Assembly: GCA_905235735.1 (NCBI GenBank)
Contig: CAJOMU010000012.1
Location: 1 to 44,262, forward strand
Source of the DNA: an uncultured Synergistales bacterium
GTDB lineage: Bacteria > Synergistota > Synergistia > Synergistales > Aminobacteriaceae
DNA: 44,262 nt
Reading direction: 5' to 3'
In this document: positions 24,608 through 33,163 of the stretch, in pieces
Layout: each line of letters begins with the position of its first letter
Position numbering within the stretch: position 1 is the stretch's first letter
The notes under the pieces: generated by a model
What the model saw: the letters and a program-made list of their open reading frames with translations, nothing else
Told to the model about the DNA's origin: nothing
The model's database searches: none
Made by a program: the position numbers and the translations under genes

Positions 24608-25645
24608 ATGAACAGTAAGAGACAGGTGAACATTAACGGACTGACGATAGGCGGAGATTCACCCGTGAGAGTTGAGAGTATGCTGAAGGTATCACTCGAT
24701 AAACGCGATGAATGTCTTGCACAGTGTGATAGATTGCTTCATTCAGGCTGTGAAATGGCAAGAGCAGCATTACCAGAGGCCAAGTATGCAGATGACTTGA
24801 AGTATCTTGTTGAACATACAAGTCTTGCAATCATGGCGGACATTCATTTTGATCCTTCACTTGCAATTCTCGCAATGGAAGCAGGGTGTCGTGCAATTCG
24901 AATCAATCCGGGCAATATGATTCTTGAACGCCTCAATGACGTAATCACAACGGCAAAGAATCTCGGTGTTGTGATTAGAATCGGTGCAAACGGAGGTTCA
25001 GTTTCAGAAGCACAGCTTAGGCAGGCTGAAGGCGACAGAGCAAAGGCACTCTTCATAGCAGTGTGTGAACAGGCAGAACTGTTATTGCGAAATGATTTTA
25101 CGAACATGATTTTATCTGCAAAATCATCAAGCGTGAATGAATGTGTCAGAGCTAATGTTCTAATCTCAGAACGTTATCCTGAATTCCCAATGCATATAGG
25201 ACTTACTGAAGCAGGGCCAGGAGACGGAGGCATCGTAAAGGGTACAGCATGTATATCGCAGTTGTTATCGCGAGGAATAGGCGACACATTGAGAGTATCA
25301 CTGACTGATGAACCAGAACGTGAAGTTAAAGTAGGCTATGAGATTCTGAAAGCTCTTGAACTTCGCACACGGGGAGTGAATTTAATCTCGTGTCCGACTT
25401 GCGGAAGAAGACGCGCAGATATCATGAAGCTGGTGCGAATCGTTGAACCTATGCTCGCAAATCTTCCTGACGGAGTGAGTGTTGCTGTTATGGGCTGTGA
25501 GGTTAATGGGCCGAAGGAAGCGAGACATGCAAAATACGGTATTGCAGGAACACCTAAAGGAGCTGTATTATTTCGTGAGGGAAAAGTTTTCGGTGAATAT
25601 AAATTTGATGAGCTTGAAAGTATTCTGCCGGACTTTTTGAAGTAA
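24608..25645 (+). CDS. ispG: IspG (GcpE), HMBPP synthase of the MEP isoprenoid pathway
   Basis: This cytoplasmic 4Fe-4S enzyme converts MEcPP to HMBPP. Its 345 residues match the bacterial short form. 'VRVESML' opens the TIM barrel, where 'ADIHFDPSLA' and 'IRINPGN' are signatures. The C-terminal domain has 'ISCPTCGRRRADI' and 'VMGCEVNGPKEARHA', which hold the three cysteines of the cluster. TAGGAG precedes the ATG. It lies in the rseP-ispG operon, and the exported-protein gene 27 bases downstream is probably part of the same transcript, since no terminator separates them. Confidence 0.96.
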   Translation: MNSKRQVNINGLTIGGDSPVRVESMLKVSLDKRDECLAQCDRLLHSGCEMARAALPEAKYADDLKYLVEHTSLAIMADIHFDPSLAILAMEAGCRAIRINPGNMILERLNDVITTAKNLGVVIRIGANGGSVSEAQLRQAEGDRAKALFIAVCEQAELLLRNDFTNMILSAKSSSVNECVRANVLISERYPEFPMHIGLTEAGPGDGGIVKGTACISQLLSRGIGDTLRVSLTDEPEREVKVGYEILKALELRTRGVNLISCPTCGRRRADIMKLVRIVEPMLANLPDGVSVAVMGCEVNGPKEARHAKYGIAGTPKGAVLFREGKVFGEYKFDELESILPDFLK

Positions 25646-25672
25646 TAATCAATCAAACTGGAGGATGATCAT

Positions 25673-26332
25673 ATGAAGAAATTTATTCTCTGCGTTATCT
25701 TCTGTTCAGCGGTTATATTAGTCATAGCCTCGTCTGCATTCTCAATGACACCGGAAGAGATTAAAATTCTCGGACAAATGGAAAAGGGAACATATACGAA
25801 TGATACATTAGGATTGAAAGTATATTTTGATCCTGAAAAATGGAACGTAATGACCGAAGAGGATATTGCAAGCCTCAGAAAAATAACTCTGCCTTCCTCG
25901 CCTGACGTGGGAGAATTAGAGAAAGTAATCAAATATAATTTTCCTGTGTTTATGGTTATCCAGAAGAAATATGGAATCTTAAACGTCAATCTCACATTAA
26001 CGGATGTAGGCAAGTTAGGAGAAGTTCTTGCTAAACAGCAGCCCGAAAAATACATTGACGGTTTTCTGTGGGGGCTTTCCGGCAAAATTTCAAATAGTAT
26101 GCAGAATATGGAGCTTGACGAATTCAGCGTTGATGTTTCAGAGACATCATCATTCCTGAATGCAAAGCGTACCTGCATATTTACAAAATCAACGTACAAG
26201 GGCGTACCCATGTATCAAAAGTTAGTTGCGTTAGTTTCCGGGCATTATGTTTACCAGATAACTGTTACGACGCTTTATTTGGACAAAACAGATGATATTC
26301 TTGAAATGTTCAGTAAGTATGACAGCAAGTAA
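25673..26332 (+). CDS. Exported protein of unknown function
   Basis: The protein has 219 residues with a signal peptide 'FILCVIFCSAVILVIASSAF'. The mature part contains 'YTNDTLGLKVYFDPEKWNVM' and ends with strands 'HYVYQITVTTLYLDKTDD'. This layout (ligand-like sheet, then a late 'YQITVTT' strand and helix) resembles PsbP-like or DUF1795-type domains, but I cannot assign it firmly. GGAGG lies ahead of the ATG. It is 27 bases after ispG and followed by a terminator. Confidence 0.7.
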   Translation: MKKFILCVIFCSAVILVIASSAFSMTPEEIKILGQMEKGTYTNDTLGLKVYFDPEKWNVMTEEDIASLRKITLPSSPDVGELEKVIKYNFPVFMVIQKKYGILNVNLTLTDVGKLGEVLAKQQPEKYIDGFLWGLSGKISNSMQNMELDEFSVDVSETSSFLNAKRTCIFTKSTYKGVPMYQKLVALVSGHYVYQITVTTLYLDKTDDILEMFSKYDSK

Positions 26333-26342
26333 CCTGTGAATC

Positions 26343-26385
26343 AAAAAGCCCTGACGCATTCAAAAGTGTCGGGGCAAATTTTTTT
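26343..26385. terminator. Bidirectional terminator between convergent genes
   Basis: A stem of about 10 bp (GCCCTGACGC with GTGTCGGGGC) has seven T on the plus-strand side and five A on the other side, so it can stop transcription from both directions. It lies between the exported-protein gene and the acetyltransferase gene, whose last codon it touches. Confidence 0.85.
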
Positions 26386-26974
26386 ATCCGTTTTCGATTT
26401 CCTTTATCACCTTACACGGAACACCAGCCGCAAATACATTTGAAGGTATATCACGAGTTACAACACTTCCTGCTCCGATTACACTTCCTTCTCCTATGTT
26501 CACTCCTCCGATTACAGTTACATTTGATGCAAGCCAGCAGTTATTACCAATCGTAATTGGCTTCGCGTATTCAAGCACATATTCTTCTCCGTTCTCATTC
26601 ACTCTTGCATTTCTCTCCTGCCAACGTAATGGGTGAACAGGTGTTACGAGTGATACGTTCGTGCCGAGCATAACATTATCGCCTATGTGAACAGGACATA
26701 CATCAAGTATCGTAGTGTTGAAGTTCGCATAAAAATTTTTCCCGATGAATATGTTCATGCCATAATCAAAGTATATCGGCCCCTGAAAATATATCTCTTC
26801 TTCATCGAAATCCGGCAGTAAATCTCTGAGTATTGCGCATCGTGTTGCTTCGTCAGTCTCAAATGTCATGTTGAACTGCGCGCATAATCTATGTGCCTTC
26901 TGTCTGAGCATAACAAGTTCCTTATCAGCTGGATTGTATAATTCTCCGGCTGTCATTTTCTCGCGTTCATTCAT
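26384..26974 (-). CDS. Maltose/galactoside O-acetyltransferase family (left-handed beta-helix)
   Basis: This 196-residue hexapeptide-repeat acetyltransferase uses acetyl-CoA. 'MTAGELYNPAD' at the N-terminus and 'FDYGMNIFIGKNFYANFN' are typical of Maa/LacA/NodL. The catalytic His is in 'VTPVHPL', and the helix ends with 'GEGSVIGAGSVVTRDIPSN' and 'AAGVPCKVI'. I chose the ATG at 26974 with GGAG 10 bases upstream rather than the longer open frame to 27001. The acceptor sugar is unknown. Adjacent and divergent is a GntP-type permease. Confidence 0.93.
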   Translation of the reverse strand: MNEREKMTAGELYNPADKELVMLRQKAHRLCAQFNMTFETDEATRCAILRDLLPDFDEEEIYFQGPIYFDYGMNIFIGKNFYANFNTTILDVCPVHIGDNVMLGTNVSLVTPVHPLRWQERNARVNENGEEYVLEYAKPITIGNNCWLASNVTVIGGVNIGEGSVIGAGSVVTRDIPSNVFAAGVPCKVIKEIENG

Positions 26975-27098
26975 GTTATTAAGTCTCCGTCCATAATTCA
27001 AAGTTTATGCTGTAGGGTACAATGAATGCTATAATCTTTCAAGTTACCAGTTCAAATAACAATTCACAAATTCATCTTGAAAGGAGAAATTTTTCACA

Positions 27099-28463
27099 AT
27101 GGTTCAAGGTTCTATGCTCGTAGTTATTCTTGTCATTGCCATTATCTTAATGGTGCTCTTAATCTCTAAGTGCAAGTTTCATCCGTTCGTCGCATTGTTC
27201 GCTGTAGCTCTCGCAATGGGACTTGCTGTCGGAATGTCTCCTGCTAAAGTCCTCGATACGATTCTGAATGGCTTCGGAGGAACATGCAGAGGCATCGGTA
27301 TAGTCATTCTATTGGGAACGATAATAGGTGCAATGCTCGAAAAATCTGGTGCTGCATTCACTATGGCAGACAGTGTATTGAAGGTTGTCGGTGAGAAACG
27401 TCCTGCACTCGCAATGAGTTTAATCGGCTGGGTAGTATCTATTCCTGTGTTCTGCGATTCAGGTTTCGTAATTCTGTCATCACTCAATAAGTCATTAGCA
27501 CGCAGAAGCAAAGTGAGACTTTCAGTAATGGCAATTGCACTCTCAACAGGTCTCTATGCTACACATACTCTCGTCCCTCCAACACCAGGCCCAATAGCCG
27601 CCGCAAATGAACTCGGTGCAGATCTCGGAATGGTAATCATGTGGGGAATGGTAGTATCAATCATATCTGTCATTGCAGGTTACATGTATGCATTAATCGC
27701 AGGGCCTAAACTTCCTGTTCCCTTTGATGATAATCAGGCCGCAGGTGAATCATATGAAGAACTCAAAGCAAAATACGGAACTCTTCCTTCAGCATTCAAA
27801 TCATTTGCTCCGATTTTGATTCCGTTAATCTTAATTGCATTCAGTTCATTCATCAGTTACCCTTCAACATTAGAGAAGATAGGCGGAAAAGAATCAACAC
27901 TCTTCATAGTGTCATCGTTCTTAGGTAATCCTGTTATCGCTCTCTCAATCGGTGTAGTGTTATGCTTCTTCCTCGCACCATTCACGGAGGAAGTAACGAA
28001 CGGATGGATAGGTTCAGGAGTGAAGGACGGAGCTAACATCATCATGATTACGGCAGCAGGCGGCGGACTTGGTGCAGTGATTGCGGCTTCAGGTGTAGGA
28101 ACATACATCGGTGAGGCGTTATCATCGTACAACTTCGGAATCTTCTTACCGTTCATCATTGCGGCAGCATTGAAGACAGCACAAGGTTCATCGACAGTTG
28201 CAATCGTAACGACAGCGCAGATTATTGCTCCAATGTTAGGTTCATTAGGTCTCAGTTCACCTATGGGAGGAGTACTCGCTACACTCGCAATAGGAAGCGG
28301 AGCTATGGTTGTATCTCACGCTAACGATTCATACTTCTGGGTTGTAACTCAGTTCTCAGATATGGATCTGAACACAGCGTATAAGGCTCAGACAGTTGCA
28401 ACATTGATTCAGGGTGTGGTTGCAGTGCTTGCGATTTATGCAATCTCACTGTACACGCTTTAA
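27099..28463 (+). CDS. GntP-family gluconate/sugar-acid permease
   Basis: This 454-residue membrane protein of the gluconate:H+ symporter family has 12 or more hydrophobic segments. Family blocks include 'GTIIGAMLEKSGAA', 'SIPVFCDSGFVIL', 'THTLVPPTPGPIAAA', 'AALKTAQGSSTVAIVTTA' and a C-terminal 'HANDSYFWVVTQFS'. Known members import gluconate, fructuronate or similar acids. No catabolic kinase or dehydratase is nearby, so the substrate is open. AAAGGAG precedes the ATG and a terminator follows the stop, so it is a single-gene unit. Confidence 0.93.
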   Translation: MVQGSMLVVILVIAIILMVLLISKCKFHPFVALFAVALAMGLAVGMSPAKVLDTILNGFGGTCRGIGIVILLGTIIGAMLEKSGAAFTMADSVLKVVGEKRPALAMSLIGWVVSIPVFCDSGFVILSSLNKSLARRSKVRLSVMAIALSTGLYATHTLVPPTPGPIAAANELGADLGMVIMWGMVVSIISVIAGYMYALIAGPKLPVPFDDNQAAGESYEELKAKYGTLPSAFKSFAPILIPLILIAFSSFISYPSTLEKIGGKESTLFIVSSFLGNPVIALSIGVVLCFFLAPFTEEVTNGWIGSGVKDGANIIMITAAGGGLGAVIAASGVGTYIGEALSSYNFGIFLPFIIAAALKTAQGSSTVAIVTTAQIIAPMLGSLGLSSPMGGVLATLAIGSGAMVVSHANDSYFWVVTQFSDMDLNTAYKAQTVATLIQGVVAVLAIYAISLYTL

Positions 28464-28481
28464 GCTCAGAAAGTAATCATA

Positions 28482-28514
28482 GGGAGCAGGCGTTAATGTC
28501 TGTTCCCATTTTTT
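28482..28514 (+). terminator. Rho-independent terminator after the GntP permease gene
   Basis: GGGAGCAG pairs with CTGTTCCC (one G-T pair) across a 10-base loop and is followed by A and six T. It separates the permease from the phosphohexomutase operon. Confidence 0.8.
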
Positions 28515-28552
28515 ATGTGCTAATATAGGCTCATTCAAAGGAGGCATTACTA

Positions 28553-29935
28553 ATGAACATTCCAGCAAATATATTCCGCGAATATGATATACGCGGCAAT
28601 GCAGAACGTGAATTGACAGATGAAACTGTAAAAGCGATAGGTCAGGCTTATGGTTCATGGCTGATTCGCAATGATGTAACATCAGGAATAACTGTAGGAG
28701 GAGATGCAAGACTTTCAACAGAACGAATCAAACACGCACTCACAGAGGGAGTTTTATCGACAGGTCTTGATGTCGTTGATGTAGGACTCGTAACCACACC
28801 TATGCTTTACTGGAGCCTGATACGATTCGGTTTTGACGGAGGCGTAATGATTACAGGTTCGCATAATCCATCGGACATGAACGGATTGAAACTTTGCTTT
28901 GAACGTGGCACATTATACGGTGAAGACGTTCGGAACATGAGACTGATTGCTGAAGGAGGAAACTTTGAAATAGGAACGGGAAAACTCACACACGCTGACA
29001 TAAATGATGAGTATGTGAGAATGCTTGTGTCTAAGTTCGATGTTCCGTTCTCGAAAAAGTTCAAGGTAGTATGCGATTCAGGAAACGGAGCGGCAGGACT
29101 GACTGCAAAAAAATTCTTTGAGGGACTTGGCTGTGAATGCATATCAATATTCGATGAGCCGGACGGACATTTTCCGAATCATCACCCAGACCCTCAGAAG
29201 CGCGAAAACTTACAGGCATTGATTGAACGTGTCATAACTGAACATGCAGACGTTGGATTTGCATTTGACGGAGACGCAGACAGACTAGGAGTTGTAGATG
29301 ACAAAGGCAATGTGATATTCGGAGACAGATTGATGACGCTGTACTGGAAGGACATACTCGCGAATCATCACGGAGCAGATGTAATTGTTGAACCTAAATG
29401 CAGTATGATACTTCCAGAACTCGCAGAGAAATTCGGAGGACACCCTTTGTTCTGGAAGTCAGGACATTCATTAATCAAGGCCAAGATGCGCGAAATAGGT
29501 GCATTGTTTGCAGGAGAATATTCAGGTCATATGTTCTTTGCAGATGAATTCTTCGGTCATGATGATGCGTGTTATTCCGCCGGTCGTCTTTTGCGAATCA
29601 TGTCTGAAAGGCACGAATCACTTTCACGTTTGATGCTTTCAATTCCAGTTTACCCGTCAACAGATGAGATTAGAATTCCATGTGATGATGACACGAAATT
29701 TCAGATTACAGAACGTATAAGTGAGAAGGCACAGAAGGAACATAAGTGCGTTTCGATTGACGGAGTACGAATCATGTATCCAAATGGCTGGGGATTGATA
29801 CGAGCATCGAATACACAGCCGATGATAGTATTACGCTGTGAGGGAAGAGATGAGAAATCGCTTGAGGAAATCATGAACGACATAAAAGCTCGAATACTTG
29901 AGGAGGGGCTTCCTGATTTCACATGGACATTCTGA
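28553..29935 (+). CDS. Phosphomannomutase/phosphoglucomutase
   Basis: This 460-residue alpha-D-phosphohexomutase interconverts hexose 6- and 1-phosphates, supplying GDP-mannose or UDP-glucose precursors for surface glycans. 'IFREYDIRG' opens domain 1, 'MITGSHNPSDMNGLK' holds the phosphoserine, 'FDGDADRLGVVD' is the metal-binding loop, 'GEYSGHMFF' is the sugar-specificity loop that favours mannose/glucose use, and 'RASNTQPMIVLRCEG' is the phosphate-binding loop of domain 4. AAAGGAGG lies before the ATG. It heads a run of five genes that overlap one another, ending with coaD. Confidence 0.94.
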   Translation: MNIPANIFREYDIRGNAERELTDETVKAIGQAYGSWLIRNDVTSGITVGGDARLSTERIKHALTEGVLSTGLDVVDVGLVTTPMLYWSLIRFGFDGGVMITGSHNPSDMNGLKLCFERGTLYGEDVRNMRLIAEGGNFEIGTGKLTHADINDEYVRMLVSKFDVPFSKKFKVVCDSGNGAAGLTAKKFFEGLGCECISIFDEPDGHFPNHHPDPQKRENLQALIERVITEHADVGFAFDGDADRLGVVDDKGNVIFGDRLMTLYWKDILANHHGADVIVEPKCSMILPELAEKFGGHPLFWKSGHSLIKAKMREIGALFAGEYSGHMFFADEFFGHDDACYSAGRLLRIMSERHESLSRLMLSIPVYPSTDEIRIPCDDDTKFQITERISEKAQKEHKCVSIDGVRIMYPNGWGLIRASNTQPMIVLRCEGRDEKSLEEIMNDIKARILEEGLPDFTWTF

Positions 29936-30852
29936 GTGCAACCACACAAGCAAGACCTCAGTATGGAGTGATAATTTTTCCTGAGAGCGGAAAGTTTCTG
30001 CCTGTTGCGAATCATACAGAACTTGAAATAGGATTCGGCAACGGAGAATTCACGGTGCAATATGCGAAGTCCAACCCGAATATATTCCTTTACGGCATTG
30101 AAATCTCACAGGCATGTGTACTGCGATGTGCGAGACGTGCGGCAGGACTGAATAACCTTCGTATCATCAATACAGATGCAAGATACATGCTTCGTGAACT
30201 CTTTGCTGATGAATCATTCGACCGAATCATAATGCAGTTCCCATGTCCATGGCCAGGCAATAAGAATGCTCACAGGAGGGTAACGGCAAAAGATTTCTCT
30301 GACGGATTAGCGGCAGTTCTGAAAGTCGAAGGAGTATTCGAGATGCTGACTGATGACGAAGAATATTCGCTTGAAGTTCAGAGAGTGTTATCTCGTCATG
30401 AAGCGTTAGAGGCATTGAGCTATGAAGTGAATCCAGCGAGGACAATTACGACCAAGTATGAGCGAAAGTGGCTGAGTGAAGGCAAGAATATATACAGATT
30501 AAGATTCAGGAAGAGAAAATCATTTACGGCAGACAGGAGAAATTCAGAGGATATGCACATAAAGATTAGCCGCATGATTACGCGTGAGGACATAGAGAGC
30601 CTGAAGAACATTACGGGCAAGGATATACAGCATAAAGCATTCTGGAGATTTGGAAGATGCTTTGTTGATTCTAATGATAAGAACTACCTGCTTGAGACAT
30701 TAACGAGTGATGATGAGTTCGAACAGAAATTTTATATCAGCATATCACCGAAGGCAGAAGGATTTATCATAAGGCCCGACAAAACAGCGGATGCATTCCT
30801 TACACCGTCAGTAAGAAATGCTCTCAATGATGCGGCGCAAAGATTATCATGA
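29923..30852 (+). CDS. trmB: TrmB tRNA (guanine-N7)-methyltransferase with C-terminal extension
   Basis: TrmB makes m7G46 in the tRNA variable loop using SAM. 'HTELEIGFGNGEFTVQYA' is the SAM-binding loop, 'YGIEIS' the acidic ribose-binding strand, and 'MQFPCPWPGNKNAHRR' the family PDPWP-like catalytic block (here PCPWP). The core ends near residue 195. A further 115 residues, rich in Lys/Arg then Asp, form an extension not present in the usual 210-240 residue enzyme; long C-terminal extensions are known in some deep-branching bacteria. The gene starts 13 bp before the end of the mutase gene and overlaps rsmD by 4 bp. Confidence 0.9.
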   Translation: MDILSATTQARPQYGVIIFPESGKFLPVANHTELEIGFGNGEFTVQYAKSNPNIFLYGIEISQACVLRCARRAAGLNNLRIINTDARYMLRELFADESFDRIIMQFPCPWPGNKNAHRRVTAKDFSDGLAAVLKVEGVFEMLTDDEEYSLEVQRVLSRHEALEALSYEVNPARTITTKYERKWLSEGKNIYRLRFRKRKSFTADRRNSEDMHIKISRMITREDIESLKNITGKDIQHKAFWRFGRCFVDSNDKNYLLETLTSDDEFEQKFYISISPKAEGFIIRPDKTADAFLTPSVRNALNDAAQRLS

Positions 30853-31355
30853 AAGATGTACGTCCGACATCAGGCAGAGTGTTATCGGCAATGTTCAGCA
30901 TACTCGGCGATAAGGTTCAGGGTTCAGCATTCCTTGATGTATTCGCCGGTACAGGCCATGTCGGAATGGAGGCTTTAAGGAGAGGAGCAAGCAGTTGTGT
31001 CTTCATAGAGACTGTGAGGAGCAGAGCAGATGATATAAAGCGGAATGCAGGTGAAAATATTGTGCTGAGCCTTGATGTTCGCAGAGGCATATCATGGCTT
31101 GTGAAACGGGATATGAAGTTCAGCATTATATTTGCAGATCCTCCGTATAATTCCGGCTGGTGTGATTCATTCCCTGCACTTAAAGGACTATCTGAACTAT
31201 TTGATGATGAATGCGTATTAGTGATTGAACATTCAGTGCGTGAACCCTTAACCCTGAATGATAACCCGAACAGACTAGAAATAATTTCCCGGAGGGATTA
31301 CAGCGAAACATGTTTAACATTCCTGAAGAAAGCAGAAAGATTCACAGACAGGTAA
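30849..31355 (+). CDS. rsmD: RsmD-family 16S rRNA (guanine966-N2)-methyltransferase
   Basis: This 168-residue SAM-dependent methyltransferase modifies G966 of 16S rRNA in known members. 'DVRPTSGRVLSAMFSIL' is the N-terminal family block, 'FLDVFAGTGHVGMEALRRGA' the SAM site, and 'IIFADPPYNSG' the catalytic (D/N)PPY motif. It starts within an ATGA overlap with trmB, and its last 46 bases overlap the MATE gene. In many bacteria rsmD sits directly before coaD; here the MATE gene is inserted between them. Confidence 0.94.
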   Translation: MKDVRPTSGRVLSAMFSILGDKVQGSAFLDVFAGTGHVGMEALRRGASSCVFIETVRSRADDIKRNAGENIVLSLDVRRGISWLVKRDMKFSIIFADPPYNSGWCDSFPALKGLSELFDDECVLVIEHSVREPLTLNDNPNRLEIISRRDYSETCLTFLKKAERFTDR

Positions 31356-32662
31356 TATCGAATATAATTCCTGCCATTGTTGTAGAAATTATGCTTCTCA
31401 TCTACAACCTTGCAGACACGTTTTTTATTGCACAGACGAATGACCCCTTACAGTTAGCGGCAGTATCATTAGCGACACCCGTATTCCTTGTTCTAATTGC
31501 AATGGGAATAATCTTCATGGCTGGAGCAATGTCATTCATATCACGTTCACTTGGAGCAGGAGAAACTGAACAGGCGAACTCTATAGCTTCATTTTGTGTA
31601 TGGACGGCTGTATCTGTCGGTGTGATTATGGCAGTGATATTCATGTTCTTCATCGAGAGAATATTACGTGCGATAGGAGCAAGTCCAGAGACATTTAAAC
31701 TTGCATATGATTATCTCACAATCGTAATAGCATCAGCACCGTTCATGTTATTCAGCATGGCCTGCGGAGGAATAATGAGAGCAGAAGAACACGCCGCAGG
31801 AGCAATGACAGGGCAGATACTCGGCAATATGTTGAACGTCATACTTGACCCTATAATGATACTCTGGTTAGGCTGGGGCATAAGTGGAGCGGCAATAGCA
31901 ACGAGCATAAGCATAATTGTTGGAGCGATATATTGTGCCGGATATTTTCTGTCAGGACATTCATCATTGAGCATTCACATAAAGCACTTCAGAATCAGAA
32001 AGGGAATCGCATTCGGAGTTCTCGCAATCGGAATACCTTCGTGCCTTGATTTATGGCTTATGAGCATATCACAAATCATCATGAACTCTTTGATGTCTGC
32101 ATATGGAGATATGGCACTTGCAGCAGCAGGAGTAGTAATGCGTATCGACCAAATCACCGGACTGTTTGCAATGGGAACAGGTCAGGGAGTACAACCGCTA
32201 TTAGGTTTTTGTGTTGGTTCTGAGGACTGGAAGAAGTATCGAGCAATCTTGAATTTTGCATTGAAGTTCACAGTAATATTGAGCTTGATGATGATCGCAT
32301 TGTGTTACATCTTCACAGGCAATATCGTATCTGTTTTTCTGAATGAGCCTAAAGCATTTGGATACGCTGTTGATTTCCTTCACATAAAGTTATCGAGCAG
32401 TGTACTCTTTGCAGTATTCTTCATCTACATCAATGCATTGCAGGCAATGGGAGCAGGAAGAGCGTCATTCATTCTGAGTGTGTGTCGACAGTGTGCGTTA
32501 TACATGCCTCTGTTATTCATTCTGAATCACTTTGCCGGTGAATTTGGAATCATCTGGGCATTACCAGTTGCTGAATTGCTTTCGTTGTTACAGACAGTGA
32601 TAGTTTACGGAAAGATAATCTACAATCCTAAGCACTTAATCTGCGGGGAGGCGTTACGATGA
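31310..32662 (+). CDS. MATE-family efflux transporter
   Basis: This 450-residue membrane protein has 12 predicted helices in two MatE halves. 'VVEIMLLIYNLADTFFIAQ' marks the first helix of the multidrug/NorM-DinF type, with 'AGAMSFISRSLGAGE' following and 'GVVMRIDQITGLFAMGTGQG' at the start of the second half. It exports drugs or other organic cations using Na+ or H+. GGAGGG precedes the ATG by 13 bases. The gene overlaps rsmD by 46 bp and coaD by 4 bp, so it is firmly in this operon; the large overlap suggests it was placed between rsmD and coaD secondarily. Confidence 0.92.
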   Translation: MFNIPEESRKIHRQVISNIIPAIVVEIMLLIYNLADTFFIAQTNDPLQLAAVSLATPVFLVLIAMGIIFMAGAMSFISRSLGAGETEQANSIASFCVWTAVSVGVIMAVIFMFFIERILRAIGASPETFKLAYDYLTIVIASAPFMLFSMACGGIMRAEEHAAGAMTGQILGNMLNVILDPIMILWLGWGISGAAIATSISIIVGAIYCAGYFLSGHSSLSIHIKHFRIRKGIAFGVLAIGIPSCLDLWLMSISQIIMNSLMSAYGDMALAAAGVVMRIDQITGLFAMGTGQGVQPLLGFCVGSEDWKKYRAILNFALKFTVILSLMMIALCYIFTGNIVSVFLNEPKAFGYAVDFLHIKLSSSVLFAVFFIYINALQAMGAGRASFILSVCRQCALYMPLLFILNHFAGEFGIIWALPVAELLSLLQTVIVYGKIIYNPKHLICGEALR

Positions 32663-33144
32663 AGGTCAAAGCAATATATCCCGGATCATTTGACCCGATA
32701 ACGAACGGACACATATACATTGCAGAGAGGGCAGCGGCAATATTCGATGAAGTGATAGTGAGTGTGCTTCTGAATGAACGTAAGACCTCAGTGTTCAGTG
32801 TTGAGGAGAGGTGCGAAATGGCACGTGAAAGTCTTGCGCATGTGAAGAATATCACTGTAGACAGTTTCAACGGTCTGTTAGTCGATTATGTTCACCAGAA
32901 GAATGCAGGAGTGATAGTACGAGGATTGCGTGCGATGTCGGATTTCGAGTATGAGTTTCAAATGGCATTAATGAATCGTCAGCTTGCACCTGAGATTGAG
33001 ACATTCTTTATCGTTACAGATCCGAAGTATTCATACGTATCGAGTTCAAGTGTGAGGGAGATATTTCATTTCGGAGGGACAGTGAGAGATGTAGTACCTT
33101 CAGGAGTGTACAATAAATTGAGGGAGCGTTACGGTGTGAAATAA
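32659..33144 (+). CDS. coaD: CoaD, phosphopantetheine adenylyltransferase
   Basis: CoaD makes dephospho-CoA from 4'-phosphopantetheine and ATP, the penultimate step of CoA synthesis. Its 161 residues are the normal length. 'YPGSFDPITNGHIYIAERAA' contains the HxGH-type site, here as T/NGH, and 'VRGLRAMSDFEYEFQMALMN' and 'YSYVSSSSVREI' (the ISSTxVRE-like motif) are family blocks. The gene begins in an ATGA overlap with the MATE gene and ends the operon. Confidence 0.96.
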   Translation: MKVKAIYPGSFDPITNGHIYIAERAAAIFDEVIVSVLLNERKTSVFSVEERCEMARESLAHVKNITVDSFNGLLVDYVHQKNAGVIVRGLRAMSDFEYEFQMALMNRQLAPEIETFFIVTDPKYSYVSSSSVREIFHFGGTVRDVVPSGVYNKLRERYGVK

Positions 33145-33157
33145 TACTCCCTCATTT
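33119..33157. terminator. Possible terminator hairpin at the coaD end
   Basis: TGAGGGAG (33119-33126) is perfectly complementary to CTCCCTCA (33147-33154), with a 20-base loop that includes the coaD stop codon and is followed by three T. It lies between convergent genes. The long loop and short T run make it a weak candidate. Confidence 0.35.
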
Positions 33158-33163
33158 GCAGGT

